Assembly (NCBI RefSeq): GCF_007197995.1
Contig: NZ_VKKH01000001.1
Location: forward strand, 434,001 to 498,000
Length of the DNA: 64,000 nucleotides
Origin: Aliiglaciecola sp. M165
Lineage (GTDB): Bacteria; Pseudomonadota; Gammaproteobacteria; Enterobacterales; Alteromonadaceae
Reading direction: 5' to 3'
Shown here: in pieces, positions 43,684 through 53,579 of the stretch
Position numbering within the stretch: position 1 is the stretch's first letter
Layout of the letters: the number at the start of each line of letters is the position of its first letter
Made by a program: the position numbers and the translations under genes
The notes under the pieces: generated by a model
Told to the model about the DNA's origin: nothing
Databases searched by the model: none
Seen by the model: the letters and a program-made list of their open reading frames with translations, nothing else

Positions 43684-45150
43684 TTACAGGCTATATTTTA
43701 TCTCGGCAAAAACCGTGACGTCATGATCTGTACCTTGCTCGTTAACTTTGCTTGAGTCAAGAACACCACCAATTTTCAATTGCCAATCGCCCCAAACAGT
43801 CTGGTAGTAGCCACTCAACTGGGTAATTTTTTCAGTGAGTCCTAGCGATTCGATTGTAGGATCTGTTGTCGAGTCGTTATCATCAATGTCTATTTGTCTG
43901 ATTGTCGCTTCAACCACATCACCATTGGCAAAGTGCTTTAGAAAGCCAAGTGAAATCATACTGGCATCCGACTCACGGCTATCACCTAGTTCACGGGTAT
44001 AATATCGATACCCCGATGAGTAAGTACCGCTCTCGTAGAAGCAAGTTGTCACATCGACAATAGCTTGATCACAGGATACGTTGGTATCGCTGGCTTCCAG
44101 GTAAATTTTGGCACCAAATAGATAACTGGAAATCCCCACACTACTGGCGTTGTTCGCCACATTGAATTCACTTGAATCACCTTCATCTACAAATTGTGCA
44201 TAGATATTGACCGGTATATCTGCTGCAATAAATGTATATTTGAAATCCAGTCCAGCCAAATGAGAGCCCACGTGTGTTTCTTCGGTTGGGTCACAGGTAT
44301 CTGTGCCATCTGGGCAGCGCTTGTGGAAGGTTAAAACCTTTAAGAAATCACTGGCACGGTCTGGTTGACCGTCACCGCCCCACACGGCAACCCAAGATAA
44401 TCCTACTTCTAAATTCGACACCGGTTTTGCAGTAAAACGACTGGCCCATATTTTTGCATCAGGCACATCTCGGCTGTCTTCCAATTGCCCCACTTGAGCG
44501 GTGGCATACCAAGGCCCTAAGAATGACAACCAAGGCGACTCTGATGCGGCGGTACTAGAACGTGACAAGGCAAGGGTTGGAATAGGGCGAGCATTATTGG
44601 AAAACACCAGGCTATTCGAGTGCGCTGGGCCCCACCACTGATCGATGGCTCCCAAACGAAGATTCCAGTCTCCAAATTGGTAGGCGATGAAACTTTGGTC
44701 ATAATTCTTTTCACCACCTGGCTCAAAGTTGACTGATATTTTAGTCGCCAGTCTTTTGAAGCGTGTTTCAGTACTTAGATTTAAACGTCCTTTCTCACCT
44801 TGTTGCCCGTCAAAACTAGCCAGCCTGCTACGCTCGTTTGCTCCATAACCTGTGGCGGAGGCGAATGTGTCGTTACGTTTTTGCAAAATGAGATAGTGCG
44901 TTAAACGTCGCGCGGAAACCGCTGCTGCGTCTGGCATATCTGTAGTTTTGAGTTGCTCTAACTGGCGTGAAATCCCTTTCCAAGGAACAGGAAAGGTTGT
45001 TGCTGTCGAATCTAAGTAGCCATATTCAGTAAGAATCTGAATATCATAGTGTAATTGGGGATCAGTCGTGCCAATCCACGGTGACGCTGATACTTGATGA
45101 TGAAGGAATAAAAAACATAATGATAAAACTAACACTAGACTAAAGCGCAC
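43684..45150 (-). CDS. Wzi-like outer-membrane protein (capsule assembly family)
   Basis: 488 residues. A signal peptide (VLVLSLCFLFLHHQVSASPW) is followed by a helical N-terminal segment (LHYDIQILTEYGYLDSTATT) and a long beta-barrel region containing WNLRLGAIDQWWGPAHSNSL and SWLSFLGPWYAT-like stretches typical of Wzi/CapsAssemb_Wzi proteins, ending with a strand DVTVFAEIKYSL. Wzi binds capsule or long-chain surface polysaccharide at the outer membrane. No wza/wzb/wzc genes lie in the window, so the ligand may be LPS O-antigen or capsule made elsewhere. Confidence 0.85.
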   Translation of the reverse strand: MRFSLVLVLSLCFLFLHHQVSASPWIGTTDPQLHYDIQILTEYGYLDSTATTFPVPWKGISRQLEQLKTTDMPDAAAVSARRLTHYLILQKRNDTFASATGYGANERSRLASFDGQQGEKGRLNLSTETRFKRLATKISVNFEPGGEKNYDQSFIAYQFGDWNLRLGAIDQWWGPAHSNSLVFSNNARPIPTLALSRSSTAASESPWLSFLGPWYATAQVGQLEDSRDVPDAKIWASRFTAKPVSNLEVGLSWVAVWGGDGQPDRASDFLKVLTFHKRCPDGTDTCDPTEETHVGSHLAGLDFKYTFIAADIPVNIYAQFVDEGDSSEFNVANNASSVGISSYLFGAKIYLEASDTNVSCDQAIVDVTTCFYESGTYSSGYRYYTRELGDSRESDASMISLGFLKHFANGDVVEATIRQIDIDDNDSTTDPTIESLGLTEKITQLSGYYQTVWGDWQLKIGGVLDSSKVNEQGTDHDVTVFAEIKYSL

Positions 45151-45302
45151 TTACTACTCCTTTTTGCGGCAATGTCATTTGGTGAATCCAATATAGGTTG
45201 CTCCTGCTATGTTGCAAAATAAACAATACGTTGCTTTGGCTTTGGACAACTTCCAATCACCCTTGGATTTATTCGCAAGCGTATTATAAGCTGTGTGTTT
45301 AA

Positions 45303-45812
<510 letters not shown>

Positions 45813-45893
45813 CGTTTAGACGCTATTTATCTCCCTCTCGAAGGATGGGCTCTCACAACTATCTGAATTGCCTGGCCATTACTCCACTACCAA

Positions 45894-45977
45894 TAGATTC
45901 CAGATCAAAAGCGTTTCTGGAATGACGTGGTTTTGTAGATTCCAGACCAAGAGCGTTTCTGAAATGACGTGGTGATT
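45894..45977. repeat. Two tandem 42-bp palindromic (REP-like) units
   Basis: Two direct copies of a 42-base unit start at 45894 and 45936 and differ at about seven positions. Each unit holds an inverted repeat: ATTCCAGA and TCTGGAAT (imperfect in the second copy: TCTGAAAT) about the spacer CAAAAGCGT/CAAGAGCGT, followed by GACGTGGT. The second copy runs into the mutM stop. The form and the location between convergent coaD and mutM fit a repetitive extragenic palindrome. Confidence 0.8.
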
Positions 45978-46791
45978 ATCGCTTTTGGCATTTGGGACAA
46001 TAAAATGTGTTCCTTTGCCCTAATACGACAGATTTAATTGGCGTTTCACACACGGTGCAAGGTTGTTTCGCTCGACCATACACTAATAATTCTTGAGCAA
46101 AGTACCCGGGGCTACCATCTGCTTGCACAAAGTCTTTTAAAGTGGTGCCGCCTTGTTCAATCGCCTGCGCTAAAACGCGTTTTATAATTGGTGTCAATGT
46201 CTGATAACGTTTTTTGCTTACTTTCCCTGCTGGCATGCGTGGGTCAATTCCGGCTAGAAACAAGGATTCGTTTGCATAGATATTTCCTACTCCTACAACG
46301 ACTTTATTGTCCATAATAAAGTTTTTAACACATACCTGTTTACCTCTAGATAACGCGACCAATCGCTCACTATCAAACTCGTCGGTCAGGGGTTCAGGGC
46401 CAAGAGAGCTAAGTAATTCGTGAGACGTGTCGTTGCCGTCTAACCATAAACATGAGCCAAATCGTCTGGCATCATTTAGTCGCAGGCACAGCCCATCGGC
46501 TAGTTGCATATCAATATGATCGTGTTTTTGTAGAGGTGTGTTTGTAGGTACAACTCGCAGCCGGCCAGACATGCCTAAATGGAGCATGATGCTACCCGCA
46601 GAGGTGTCGATTAACAAATACTTTGCACGACGACGAATTGACGCGATTTCTAACCCTTCGACTTTATGCACATCGTCAGGTACAGGCCAACGTAACTGTT
46701 TATTGCGAACCACAACTTTTTCAATAACCTTGCCCAACATATGTGGGGATATACCTAATCGACTGACTTCAACTTCGGGTAACTCAGGCAT
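45976..46791 (-). CDS. mutM: Formamidopyrimidine-DNA glycosylase (Fpg)
   Basis: 271 residues. The start is the second of two Met codons (46791), because the catalytic Pro must follow the initiator Met directly: MPELPEVEVSRLG. Other marks are the Lys in the LIDTSAGSIMLHLGMSGRL region, the helix-two-turn-helix VGVGNIYANESLFLAGIDP and the C-terminal zinc finger with CTVC and CPKC. It removes 8-oxoguanine and related lesions from DNA. It overlaps the upstream membrane-protein gene by one to four bases (ATGA-type). Confidence 0.97.
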   Translation of the reverse strand: MPELPEVEVSRLGISPHMLGKVIEKVVVRNKQLRWPVPDDVHKVEGLEIASIRRRAKYLLIDTSAGSIMLHLGMSGRLRVVPTNTPLQKHDHIDMQLADGLCLRLNDARRFGSCLWLDGNDTSHELLSSLGPEPLTDEFDSERLVALSRGKQVCVKNFIMDNKVVVGVGNIYANESLFLAGIDPRMPAGKVSKKRYQTLTPIIKRVLAQAIEQGGTTLKDFVQADGSPGYFAQELLVYGRAKQPCTVCETPIKSVVLGQRNTFYCPKCQKR

Positions 46792-47255
46792 CACGGCTCC
46801 TTGGATAAAATAAGTTGATCAACTGTGATGTTACGTACAATAAATTGTTGCTGCTGATGCAATACAACCGTATGAGCACCGTTGTTATAAAGTTGGAATA
46901 CCCTGCCACTATTTTCACCGGCCAACCATGCAATGACCACGACAGGCATCGAATTGGGCAAGGTTCCGTCAAACGCTTCCATGGTTAAGTTTTGCCAACG
47001 AGTTACCACCTCTTGCAATTTAGCTTCACTGATATTTGCTGGAGGATTCGTTCGCCAGCCTTGACCAATTTGTTCAATGGTTACTTGTGGTGTTTGCAGT
47101 GTCACAAGTGAAGATTGTTCAGGTAATAGACGCTGTGGTGTGTTTTCCTCACCATCACCTACCAGAATGTTATTCGTTGTGTTAAACAACAAAATCATCA
47201 GTATCATGGAAAAGATAAGTACGTTATTCCAAGCTTTTTTGGACAATCTGATCAT
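46791..47255 (-). CDS. Membrane-anchored protein of unknown function upstream of mutM
   Basis: 154 residues. A single N-terminal membrane helix (NNVLIFSMILMILLFNTT) follows a short basic leader, and the remaining 125 residues form a periplasmic domain with RLLPEQSSLVTLQTPQVTIEQ, WRTNPPANISEAKLQEVVTRW and NSGRVFQLYNNGAHTVVL. I recognise no family. Its stop overlaps the mutM start, so the two are translationally coupled, an arrangement that suggests a conserved operon in this lineage. Confidence 0.75.
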   Translation of the reverse strand: MIRLSKKAWNNVLIFSMILMILLFNTTNNILVGDGEENTPQRLLPEQSSLVTLQTPQVTIEQIGQGWRTNPPANISEAKLQEVVTRWQNLTMEAFDGTLPNSMPVVVIAWLAGENSGRVFQLYNNGAHTVVLHQQQQFIVRNITVDQLILSKEP

Positions 47256-47354
47256 GGTTCGTGCGTAAATTGAAGGGAATAATTACATGATACGACAAAA
47301 AGGCGCACGGAACAGTGCTTTAATGTGATTGTTGATTTGACAAGCTGATAACGC

Positions 47355-47377
47355 AAAAAACCCGGTATAAACCGGGC
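47355..47377 (-). terminator. Rho-independent terminator after rpmG
   Basis: On the minus strand the hairpin CCCGGT-TTAT-ACCGGG is followed by six T residues. It lies 27 bases beyond the rpmG stop and ends the rpmB-rpmG transcript. Confidence 0.88.
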
Positions 47378-47403
47378 TTTTCGGGAGACAAAACAAGCAG
47401 GTT

Positions 47404-47559
47404 TTACTTGATTTTGGCTTCCTTGAACATAACGTGTTTACGAACTTTAGGATCAAACTTTTTGATCTCCATTTTGCCCGGCATGTTACGTTTGTTTTTG
47501 TCAGTGGTGTAGTAGTAGCCAGTACCCGCTGATGAAACTAATTTGATTTTATCGCGCAT
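47404..47559 (-). CDS. rpmG: 50S ribosomal protein L33
   Basis: 51 residues from the ATG at 47559: [20 protein letters not shown], then [20 protein letters not shown] and [11 protein letters not shown]. This is the Cys-free form of L33, with no zinc ribbon, as in most gammaproteobacteria. It is 11 bases downstream of rpmB and cotranscribed with it, the conserved rpmB-rpmG order. Confidence 0.97.
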   Translation of the reverse strand: MRDKIKLVSSAGTGYYYTTDKNKRNMPGKMEIKKFDPKVRKHVMFKEAKIK

Positions 47560-47570
47560 GGTAGTGCTCC

Positions 47571-47807
47571 TTAAACTTTCTCGCCACGGGCACGGATATC
47601 AGACAAAACTGAATCAATACCTTTTTTGTCGATAATACGCATCGCTTTTGGCGTAAGGCGTAATTTAACGAAACGGTTTTCACTTTCAACCCAAAAACGG
47701 TGGGTTTGAAGGTTTGGCAAAAAGCGACGACGGGTCGCGTTTTTCGCGTGAGAGCGGTTGTTACCTACCGCTGGACGCTTGCCAGTTACTTGACATACTC
47801 TGGACAT
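47571..47807 (-). CDS. rpmB: 50S ribosomal protein L28
   Basis: 78 residues from the ATG at 47807 ([20 protein letters not shown]), exactly the standard L28 length; a longer frame starting at 47837 adds ten residues not found in the family. [14 protein letters not shown] and ALRIIDKKG-type motifs (here [11 protein letters not shown]) are present. It is a large-subunit protein and the first gene of rpmB-rpmG. Confidence 0.97.
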   Translation of the reverse strand: MSRVCQVTGKRPAVGNNRSHAKNATRRRFLPNLQTHRFWVESENRFVKLRLTPKAMRIIDKKGIDSVLSDIRARGEKV

Positions 47808-48131
47808 CGTATTTGTCTCCAAAACAACTTTTAACAATCTGCTTCACTTTCATTAAGCAAAGCTAATAAATCACACTAAACGCATAGCGGTAGTGACAAG
47901 AGGGCGCACTTTATACAGTAAATAGCCCCCCCGATCAAGGTTTTTGTCAGAAAAGATCAATATTTCGTCAGTGACTTTTGTCCCAAAAAATGACCCAAAT
48001 TCGCATACATGCCTTGGCTGATTTACCTGCTTTTTAGCCTAGACTGAGGCAGCATCAAAGTGATGGAAATCTTTTACAACAGCGTTTATTTTCTTAACCT
48101 GAGCCCAACTTGGTGTAATTTATCACCTTTC

Positions 48132-48806
48132 CTAAAGCAGACCCTGCTCTGCAAACGATTCACAATGCCCATCACCTATCACAATATGATCAAGCACAGT
48201 GACATCAATTAAATCCATCGTTTGCACAATGCGTTGCGTAATGTATTTGTCTGCCTGACTAGGCTGCGACACACCGGATGGATGATTGTGACTGAGAATA
48301 ATTGCCCCCGCATTAAGCTCAAGTGCATGCTGAACAATCACCCGGGGATAAACGCTTGCGGCGTTGATCGTGCCAAAAAACAACTTTTTAAACTGGATGA
48401 GCCGATGTTGGCTATCCAAAAACAGTACCGCAAAGACTTCGTTGGGTTCGTCGCGCAGTTCACTGATTAAAAACGATTTGGTTTGTTGGGCGCTTTGCAA
48501 TGCCCTGTCTCGCTTGAGTGGTTCAGCCAGATAGCGTTTGGACATTTCCAGCACGGCTTGTAACTGTGCATATTTTGCCTGTCCCAATCCTCTCGCACTG
48601 CAAAACTGTGTTTTTGAGGCGTTGAGTAAATCTCGTAACGAACCAAATTGTGTTAAGAGCCGTTGAGCCAGTTCCACTGCATTGCACCCTGATACTCCGG
48701 TTCGTAGAAATATCGCCAACAACTCTGCATCTGAGAGTGCTCCCCCACCCAGCCGCAACAGTTTTTCTCGCGGCCTATCTTGTATTATCCATTGTTGAAT
48801 TTTCAT
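48132..48806 (-). CDS. radC: RadC family JAB/MPN-domain protein
   Basis: 224 residues. An N-terminal helix-hairpin-helix-like part (LLRLGGGALSDAELLAIFLRTG, FGSLRDLLNA, GLGQAKYAQLQA) is followed by the JAMM metalloprotease-like domain with the metal motif SHNHPSGVSQPSQAD. Despite the name, a repair role of RadC is not supported in E. coli, and its function is unsettled. It is divergent from coaBC, as in many gammaproteobacteria. Confidence 0.93.
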   Translation of the reverse strand: MKIQQWIIQDRPREKLLRLGGGALSDAELLAIFLRTGVSGCNAVELAQRLLTQFGSLRDLLNASKTQFCSARGLGQAKYAQLQAVLEMSKRYLAEPLKRDRALQSAQQTKSFLISELRDEPNEVFAVLFLDSQHRLIQFKKLFFGTINAASVYPRVIVQHALELNAGAIILSHNHPSGVSQPSQADKYITQRIVQTMDLIDVTVLDHIVIGDGHCESFAEQGLL

Positions 48807-48970
48807 GCATCCTTGCCTGATTCAGTTGTAAGCAAAATGAAAATCTTGCCTGTGCCTGGAATAAAACCTAGCAAAAACAAGCTTAACACGCCAATATTAA
48901 GGCTTTAGATCTATACCAAGGGTGAAGAACTAGACTTTTTGCCCAACAAATTGTTAGAAAATACGGTGAT

Positions 48971-50161
48971 ATGACAGTAAATAAACAAAAAATCCTACTT
49001 GGTGTAACCGGTGGAATCGCTGCATACAAAGCACCAGACTTGGTGCGCAAGTTAACCGCAACGGGTGCAGACGTGCGAGTTGTGCTGACCGAATCCGCAG
49101 AGCATTTTGTTAGCCCTCTTTCATTGCAGGCTGTGTCTGGCAATCCAGTGTCCAATGATCTATTGGACCCAGCAGCCGAAGCCGCGATGGGACATATTGA
49201 GTTAGCTAAATGGGCCGACACACTGATCATAGCACCTGCTACCGCAAACTTTGTTGCCAAGCTTGCATTGGGTCTTGCTGACGATTTGTTATCTACACTA
49301 TGCCTGGCGACAACAGCTAAAACGTATGTCGCACCTGCAATGAATCAACAAATGTGGCAAGCCCCGGCAACTCAAACAAATTTAGCCACACTTTCTAGCC
49401 GAGGGATAGAGGTTATTGCTCCAGATTCTGGCGAACAAGCTTGCGGTGACGTGGGTCCGGGAAGAATGCCAGAGCCACAAGCCCTGGCAGATTTGATTAC
49501 GCAACCAGCGCAGGAAAAAGTGCTGAGTGGCAAACACATCGTTATCACCGCGGGTCCGACTCGAGAGGCTATTGATCCGGTGCGTTACTTGAGCAACCAC
49601 AGTTCTGGGAAAATGGGTTACGCACTGGCCACAGCGGCTTTAGCATTGGGTGCTGATGTGACCCTGGTCAGTGGGCCAGTTGCTGTATCAGCGCCTTTGG
49701 CTGCTAACCTTATTAATGTTGAAAGCGCCCAACAAATGCATGAAGCCGTTATGCAAACGATAGACACCGCAGATATATTTATTGGTTGTGCTGCAGTGGC
49801 AGATTACCGTCCGGTAAACGTGGTCGATCAGAAGATTAAAAAGGATAACAATGAGTTAACGCTTACTTTTACTAAAAACCCTGATATTCTTGCTGATGTT
49901 GCTAAACTTGAACGAGCGCCTTTTACCGTCGGCTTCGCGGCAGAAACACAAGACGTGAGTTTCTACGCTAAAGGTAAATTGACCCGCAAAAACCTGGATA
50001 TGATCGCTGCTAACGACGTATCCGACAAAAGCATTGGATTCAATAGTGACAACAATGCATTAACGGTTTTTTGGAAAGAGGGTGAAAAAAAGCTTGAGGT
50101 GGCCGATAAGAACCAACTAGCCATGCAGCTGATGCAGCTAATCAACGAACAACTTAGATAA
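48971..50161 (+). CDS. coaBC: Bifunctional phosphopantothenoylcysteine decarboxylase/phosphopantothenate-cysteine ligase
   Basis: 396 residues. The N-terminal flavoprotein decarboxylase (CoaC, to about residue 190) shows LGVTGGIAAYKAPDLVRKL, the PATANFVAKLALGLADD segment, PAMNQQMW and the catalytic Cys in ACGDVGPGRMPEP. The C-terminal ligase (CoaB) shows ITAGPTREAIDPVRYLSNHS, GCAAVADYRP and FTKNPDILADV. It turns 4'-phosphopantothenate into 4'-phosphopantetheine using CTP and cysteine in CoA synthesis. Confidence 0.97.
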   Translation: MTVNKQKILLGVTGGIAAYKAPDLVRKLTATGADVRVVLTESAEHFVSPLSLQAVSGNPVSNDLLDPAAEAAMGHIELAKWADTLIIAPATANFVAKLALGLADDLLSTLCLATTAKTYVAPAMNQQMWQAPATQTNLATLSSRGIEVIAPDSGEQACGDVGPGRMPEPQALADLITQPAQEKVLSGKHIVITAGPTREAIDPVRYLSNHSSGKMGYALATAALALGADVTLVSGPVAVSAPLAANLINVESAQQMHEAVMQTIDTADIFIGCAAVADYRPVNVVDQKIKKDNNELTLTFTKNPDILADVAKLERAPFTVGFAAETQDVSFYAKGKLTRKNLDMIAANDVSDKSIGFNSDNNALTVFWKEGEKKLEVADKNQLAMQLMQLINEQLR

Positions 50162-50221
50162 AAACATGCGTAGAACTCAATCAAAACAATTGATGGTCTT
50201 GCAGACAGGGAGACATCATTA

Positions 50222-50812
50222 ATGCCTGCTTCAAAACGTCCTAACCGCCGAGCTCAGATCCTTCAAAGCTTGGCAAGCATGCTAGAAACCAACCCAGGAC
50301 AAAGGATTACCACCGCAAAGTTGGCAGCCGAGGTCGGCGTATCAGAAGCAGCCTTGTATCGCCACTTTCCCAGTAAAGCGCGTATGTTTGAGGGACTCAT
50401 CGAGTTCATCGAAGAAACCCTGTTTTCTCGAATCAATAAAATTATCACTGAAGAAAAAGATAGTGCAGTAAGAATTCAATTGATCATGCATTTGATTTTG
50501 GGCTTCTCTGAGAAAAACCCTGGTATTACACGGATTTTAAATGGCGACGCGCTCATGGGTGAACAAGAACGCCTGCGTGGTCGTGTAGCACAAATTTTTG
50601 AAAGATTAGAAACGCAGCTTAAACAGATCCTCAGAGAACGAAAGCTTCGGGAAGGCAAGTCATTACCCGCAGACGAAGGGATCATAGCCAACATGTTGAT
50701 TTGTTATACCGATGGGCGTATTAACTTATTTATCCGAAGTGAATTCAAGCGCCGACCTACAGAGAATTTTAAAGAAAGCTGGCACTTTATTGCTAAACAG
50801 TATTTTTCGTAA
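50222..50812 (+). CDS. slmA: Nucleoid occlusion factor SlmA
   Basis: 196 residues, a TetR-fold protein matching SlmA in length and sequence: [20 protein letters not shown], the helix-turn-helix [31 protein letters not shown] and [11 protein letters not shown]. SlmA binds chromosomal SBS sites and blocks FtsZ ring assembly over the nucleoid. It follows coaBC by 60 bases (in E. coli dut lies between them; here it is absent) and ends at a strong terminator. Confidence 0.94.
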   Translation: MPASKRPNRRAQILQSLASMLETNPGQRITTAKLAAEVGVSEAALYRHFPSKARMFEGLIEFIEETLFSRINKIITEEKDSAVRIQLIMHLILGFSEKNPGITRILNGDALMGEQERLRGRVAQIFERLETQLKQILRERKLREGKSLPADEGIIANMLICYTDGRINLFIRSEFKRRPTENFKESWHFIAKQYFS

Positions 50813-50843
50813 ATAACCCCAACTAAGAATAAACAGAATTTGT

Positions 50844-50869
50844 AAGGGCGGTTTTAATCGCCCTTTTTT
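50844..50869 (+). terminator. Rho-independent terminator after slmA
   Basis: AAGGGCG and CGCCCTT enclose an 8-base loop and are followed by a run of T residues. It lies between the convergent slmA and M28 peptidase genes and serves slmA. Confidence 0.88.
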
Positions 50870-50889
50870 ATTGTCCAGTTAGCTGCTGT

Positions 50890-52542
50890 TTATTTGCTAA
50901 AAACACCACCGAAGAAATCGCCTTCATTCCATTGAGAACGTTTTGGTTGATTGCTAAGTGTTAAGCCTATTTGAAAATTCACTTCAGTGAATTTTTTCGC
51001 CGCTTTCCAATTAAACGTTTGGTTAAGGTCATCTGTTGGTTTGTGATAATGGGTAGCTAAGAAGTTGTTAAATTGTTTACTACCATCCACGTCTGGGTCT
51101 GCAGATTTGAGCCCAGGCACTAAAAACACCGAAGGAATACCTTGTTGCACAAAACCATAGTGATCCGAGCGAGTGAACAAGGCCAATTGAGGCCAAGGGT
51201 CAGGGCTCAACTCAATTCCGACATTTTTGGCTGCTAAAGCAACAGATTCTTGCATATCGCTATGGTTGGCACCAAACGCAATTACGTCACCAAACTCATA
51301 GGTTAAGATTGGCATATCCAGATTAACGTTTGCCACAATATTCTCTGCAGGAACTGTAGGATTTTGCGCAAAGTATTTTGAGCCGAGCAAACCTTTTTCT
51401 TCTCCAGTTACTGCGAGAAAAATAATAGAGCGCTTAGGTCTTTGAGGTAATTGGCTGAATAATCGAGCGGTTTCAAGCATCACTGAAGTGCCACTAGCAT
51501 TGTCCATTGCACCATTGTTAATGTTGTCTTTTTTAACTGTTTTGGCAAAACCAATATGGTCGGAGTGCGCGCTGTACACAACATACTCATTTTTAAGTGT
51601 TGGATCAGAGCCTTCAAGCATTGCCACAACATTTGGGCTGGTGATTTGTTTGAAAGTACTTTTGCTGCTCAGCTTAATACTTGCGGGCAAATCAAAGCCT
51701 TTTGGCGTTCGTCCTTCTTCTAATTCCGCATAAATTGTTTCAAGACTCATAGGTGCATCTTCAAACAATTGTGCTGCAACATCTCTATGAAGCAACGCTC
51801 CGCCACCAAGCTCTTCATATGCACCAACCGGATTGCCGTCGTTGCCAAGAAAACGAACAGTAGGTACATGTAGGTAATTCAGTGAGTTTAGATAAGGACT
51901 GACTTTTTCAGAAAGTGGGGTGGGAATAGTAACGTAACCAATAGCACCGTTAGCGATGGCATGTTTTCGCTTTTCTGCCCCTGAACCAAAGTGCGCCCCT
52001 TCTTCGCTAGGAAAGGACACTGGTTTGCCCGAAAGCGCAACGATCACCTTTCCTTTTACGTCTAACCCTGCATAGTCGTCGTGGCCAAGTTCAGGTGCAG
52101 TAATACCATAGCCGGCAAAAACCAGATTACCTTGCACCAAGGACTCTTCCAGCCCCGCGTTCGCATAAGCAATAAAGTCTTTTGGATAGTCGAAACTTTT
52201 TTCACCCTTTGGCGTTTGAATGATAAGTTCGGGAGAGCTTTGATCTATGAATGCTTGTCTAAATGCAATTCGTTGAAAGTAGGTACCCTCATCACCCGCT
52301 GGTGATAATCCATACTTTTTGAATTCAGATTCGATATATTTAGAGGCGATTTCGTGACCCGCAGAGCCCGTGTCTCGCCCACCTAACAAATCGTCTGCTA
52401 AAAAATAAATGTGAGATTTAATGCGATGCACTTCAGCTTGAGCGTTTAAATCCGCAGTCGTGCCATTATTCGTTTGTGATGATTGGCATGCTGCAATCAT
52501 TATTGTGCCGATCAAGCCAAGGCTGATTGATTTTATTTTCAT
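50890..52542 (-). CDS. M28-family metallopeptidase, lipoprotein, with PA domain
   Basis: 550 residues. The signal peptide ends in a lipobox (LIGTIMIAAC), so it is a probable lipoprotein. A PA domain (about 130-260) is inserted before or within the peptidase domain. Zinc ligands fit clan MH: His in YSAHSDHIG, bridging Asp in GAMDNASGTSV, Glu pair in VTGEEKGLLGS, Asp in NVNLDMP and a final His in TRSDHYGFVQQG. It is an exopeptidase (aminopeptidase-like) acting in the periplasm or outer membrane. A TetR gene diverges from it, with a palindromic operator candidate between them. Confidence 0.92.
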   Translation of the reverse strand: MKIKSISLGLIGTIMIAACQSSQTNNGTTADLNAQAEVHRIKSHIYFLADDLLGGRDTGSAGHEIASKYIESEFKKYGLSPAGDEGTYFQRIAFRQAFIDQSSPELIIQTPKGEKSFDYPKDFIAYANAGLEESLVQGNLVFAGYGITAPELGHDDYAGLDVKGKVIVALSGKPVSFPSEEGAHFGSGAEKRKHAIANGAIGYVTIPTPLSEKVSPYLNSLNYLHVPTVRFLGNDGNPVGAYEELGGGALLHRDVAAQLFEDAPMSLETIYAELEEGRTPKGFDLPASIKLSSKSTFKQITSPNVVAMLEGSDPTLKNEYVVYSAHSDHIGFAKTVKKDNINNGAMDNASGTSVMLETARLFSQLPQRPKRSIIFLAVTGEEKGLLGSKYFAQNPTVPAENIVANVNLDMPILTYEFGDVIAFGANHSDMQESVALAAKNVGIELSPDPWPQLALFTRSDHYGFVQQGIPSVFLVPGLKSADPDVDGSKQFNNFLATHYHKPTDDLNQTFNWKAAKKFTEVNFQIGLTLSNQPKRSQWNEGDFFGGVFSK

Positions 52543-52611
52543 AAACTGGAATTCCGTAAATCGTTAGCAAAGTGCGCGTTGGTCTTTGCAGTTAAATCGG
52601 ATGACGCTAAT

Positions 52612-52631
52612 TAGTGTCGGTAGGTACACTA
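52612..52631. promoter_or_regulatory. Candidate TetR operator between the peptidase and TetR genes
   Basis: The 20-bp sequence TAGTGTCGGTAGGTACACTA has perfect 6-bp arms and an 8-bp centre. It lies 70 bases upstream of the peptidase start and 121 bases before the TetR start. A further half-site GACACTA lies at 52659-52665, overlapping a TTGACA at 52657-52662. The layout fits control of both divergent genes by the TetR protein. Confidence 0.6.
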
Positions 52632-52752
52632 TGCCATCGCTCTTTACTTTTCCAGCTTGACACTAAAAAATCCTCAGCTAGTCTTGTAAAGAATACGTGT
52701 TCTTGCAATGCGAATGTATTGTAGAACCTCTCATACTCAAGTTGAAAACGTT

Positions 52753-53322
52753 ATGCCTCGTAAAGCACTATACAATGTTGATGATGTGTTAGAGCAAGCC
52801 ATTGCGGTATTTTTAGAACATGGTTATTACGGCGCGATCATGGACGAAATTATTGCGCGCACCGACTTCAACCGACGCGGGTTTTATTTGGAATTCGGCT
52901 CCAAACAAAAATTCTTGTACATCGTTCTTGCACATTATCAAGAGAAACACCTTTCGATTGCTTTTAAACATTTGGAAAACAATCAAGGCATGATGTCAAT
53001 TGAAGGTTTTTTTGAAGACTACGTATCGCTTGTGAAAGGTCGCGGCTGTCTACTAATCAACATCATTACTGAGCTGGGTTTCGACGATGAAAAAATTCGC
53101 GACATCGGGCGTCACTATATTGACCGTCTGCAAATTGATTTTATCGGTTGTCTGGAAAAAGCACAGCAAAATGGTGAAGTCCGTTCTGACATCAACATTG
53201 AAGCCACTGCATTACAATTAAGTAGCTATGTGCAAGGTTTTGCGGTAAATGGGATTTTAGCTGGTGATACCGATGAATTATATCTCGCGACTAAAGCATT
53301 ATTGGGCCCTCTAACCCGCTAA
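52753..53322 (+). CDS. TetR/AcrR family transcriptional regulator
   Basis: 189 residues from the ATG at 52753 (MPRKALYNVDDVLEQAIAVF); an upstream start at 52708 adds a non-family leader. The helix-turn-helix is MDEIIARTDFNRRGFYLEFGSKQKFLYIV, somewhat atypical in the turn (NRRGFY for the usual SKGTLY). The ligand domain includes GRGCLLINIITELGFDDEKI, similar in layout to the AefR/NemR-like group. It diverges from the M28 peptidase and may control it. The inducer is unknown. Confidence 0.88.
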   Translation: MPRKALYNVDDVLEQAIAVFLEHGYYGAIMDEIIARTDFNRRGFYLEFGSKQKFLYIVLAHYQEKHLSIAFKHLENNQGMMSIEGFFEDYVSLVKGRGCLLINIITELGFDDEKIRDIGRHYIDRLQIDFIGCLEKAQQNGEVRSDINIEATALQLSSYVQGFAVNGILAGDTDELYLATKALLGPLTR

Positions 53323-53579
53323 TGTCTGGTGTTTTCGTCGCGTGTTTCTTGTTAGTGGCAAGCCTTATAATCTGCTGCCATGACAGGCAATATTCCCACA
53401 TTCCAATATAGGAACAATTATTCTTTTTAGTATTTCGAACAGTTAAGTAATTCCCGTCGATAATGATTGCCCTAGGGCAGCAGCAACCTGAATGATAAGT
53501 GTAATTCCCTTGGACTTTGTTTGAGTTCTGGGTAGAATTCGCGGCTGTTGTTATGCCTTTTTGAGTCAATAAGCATTGT

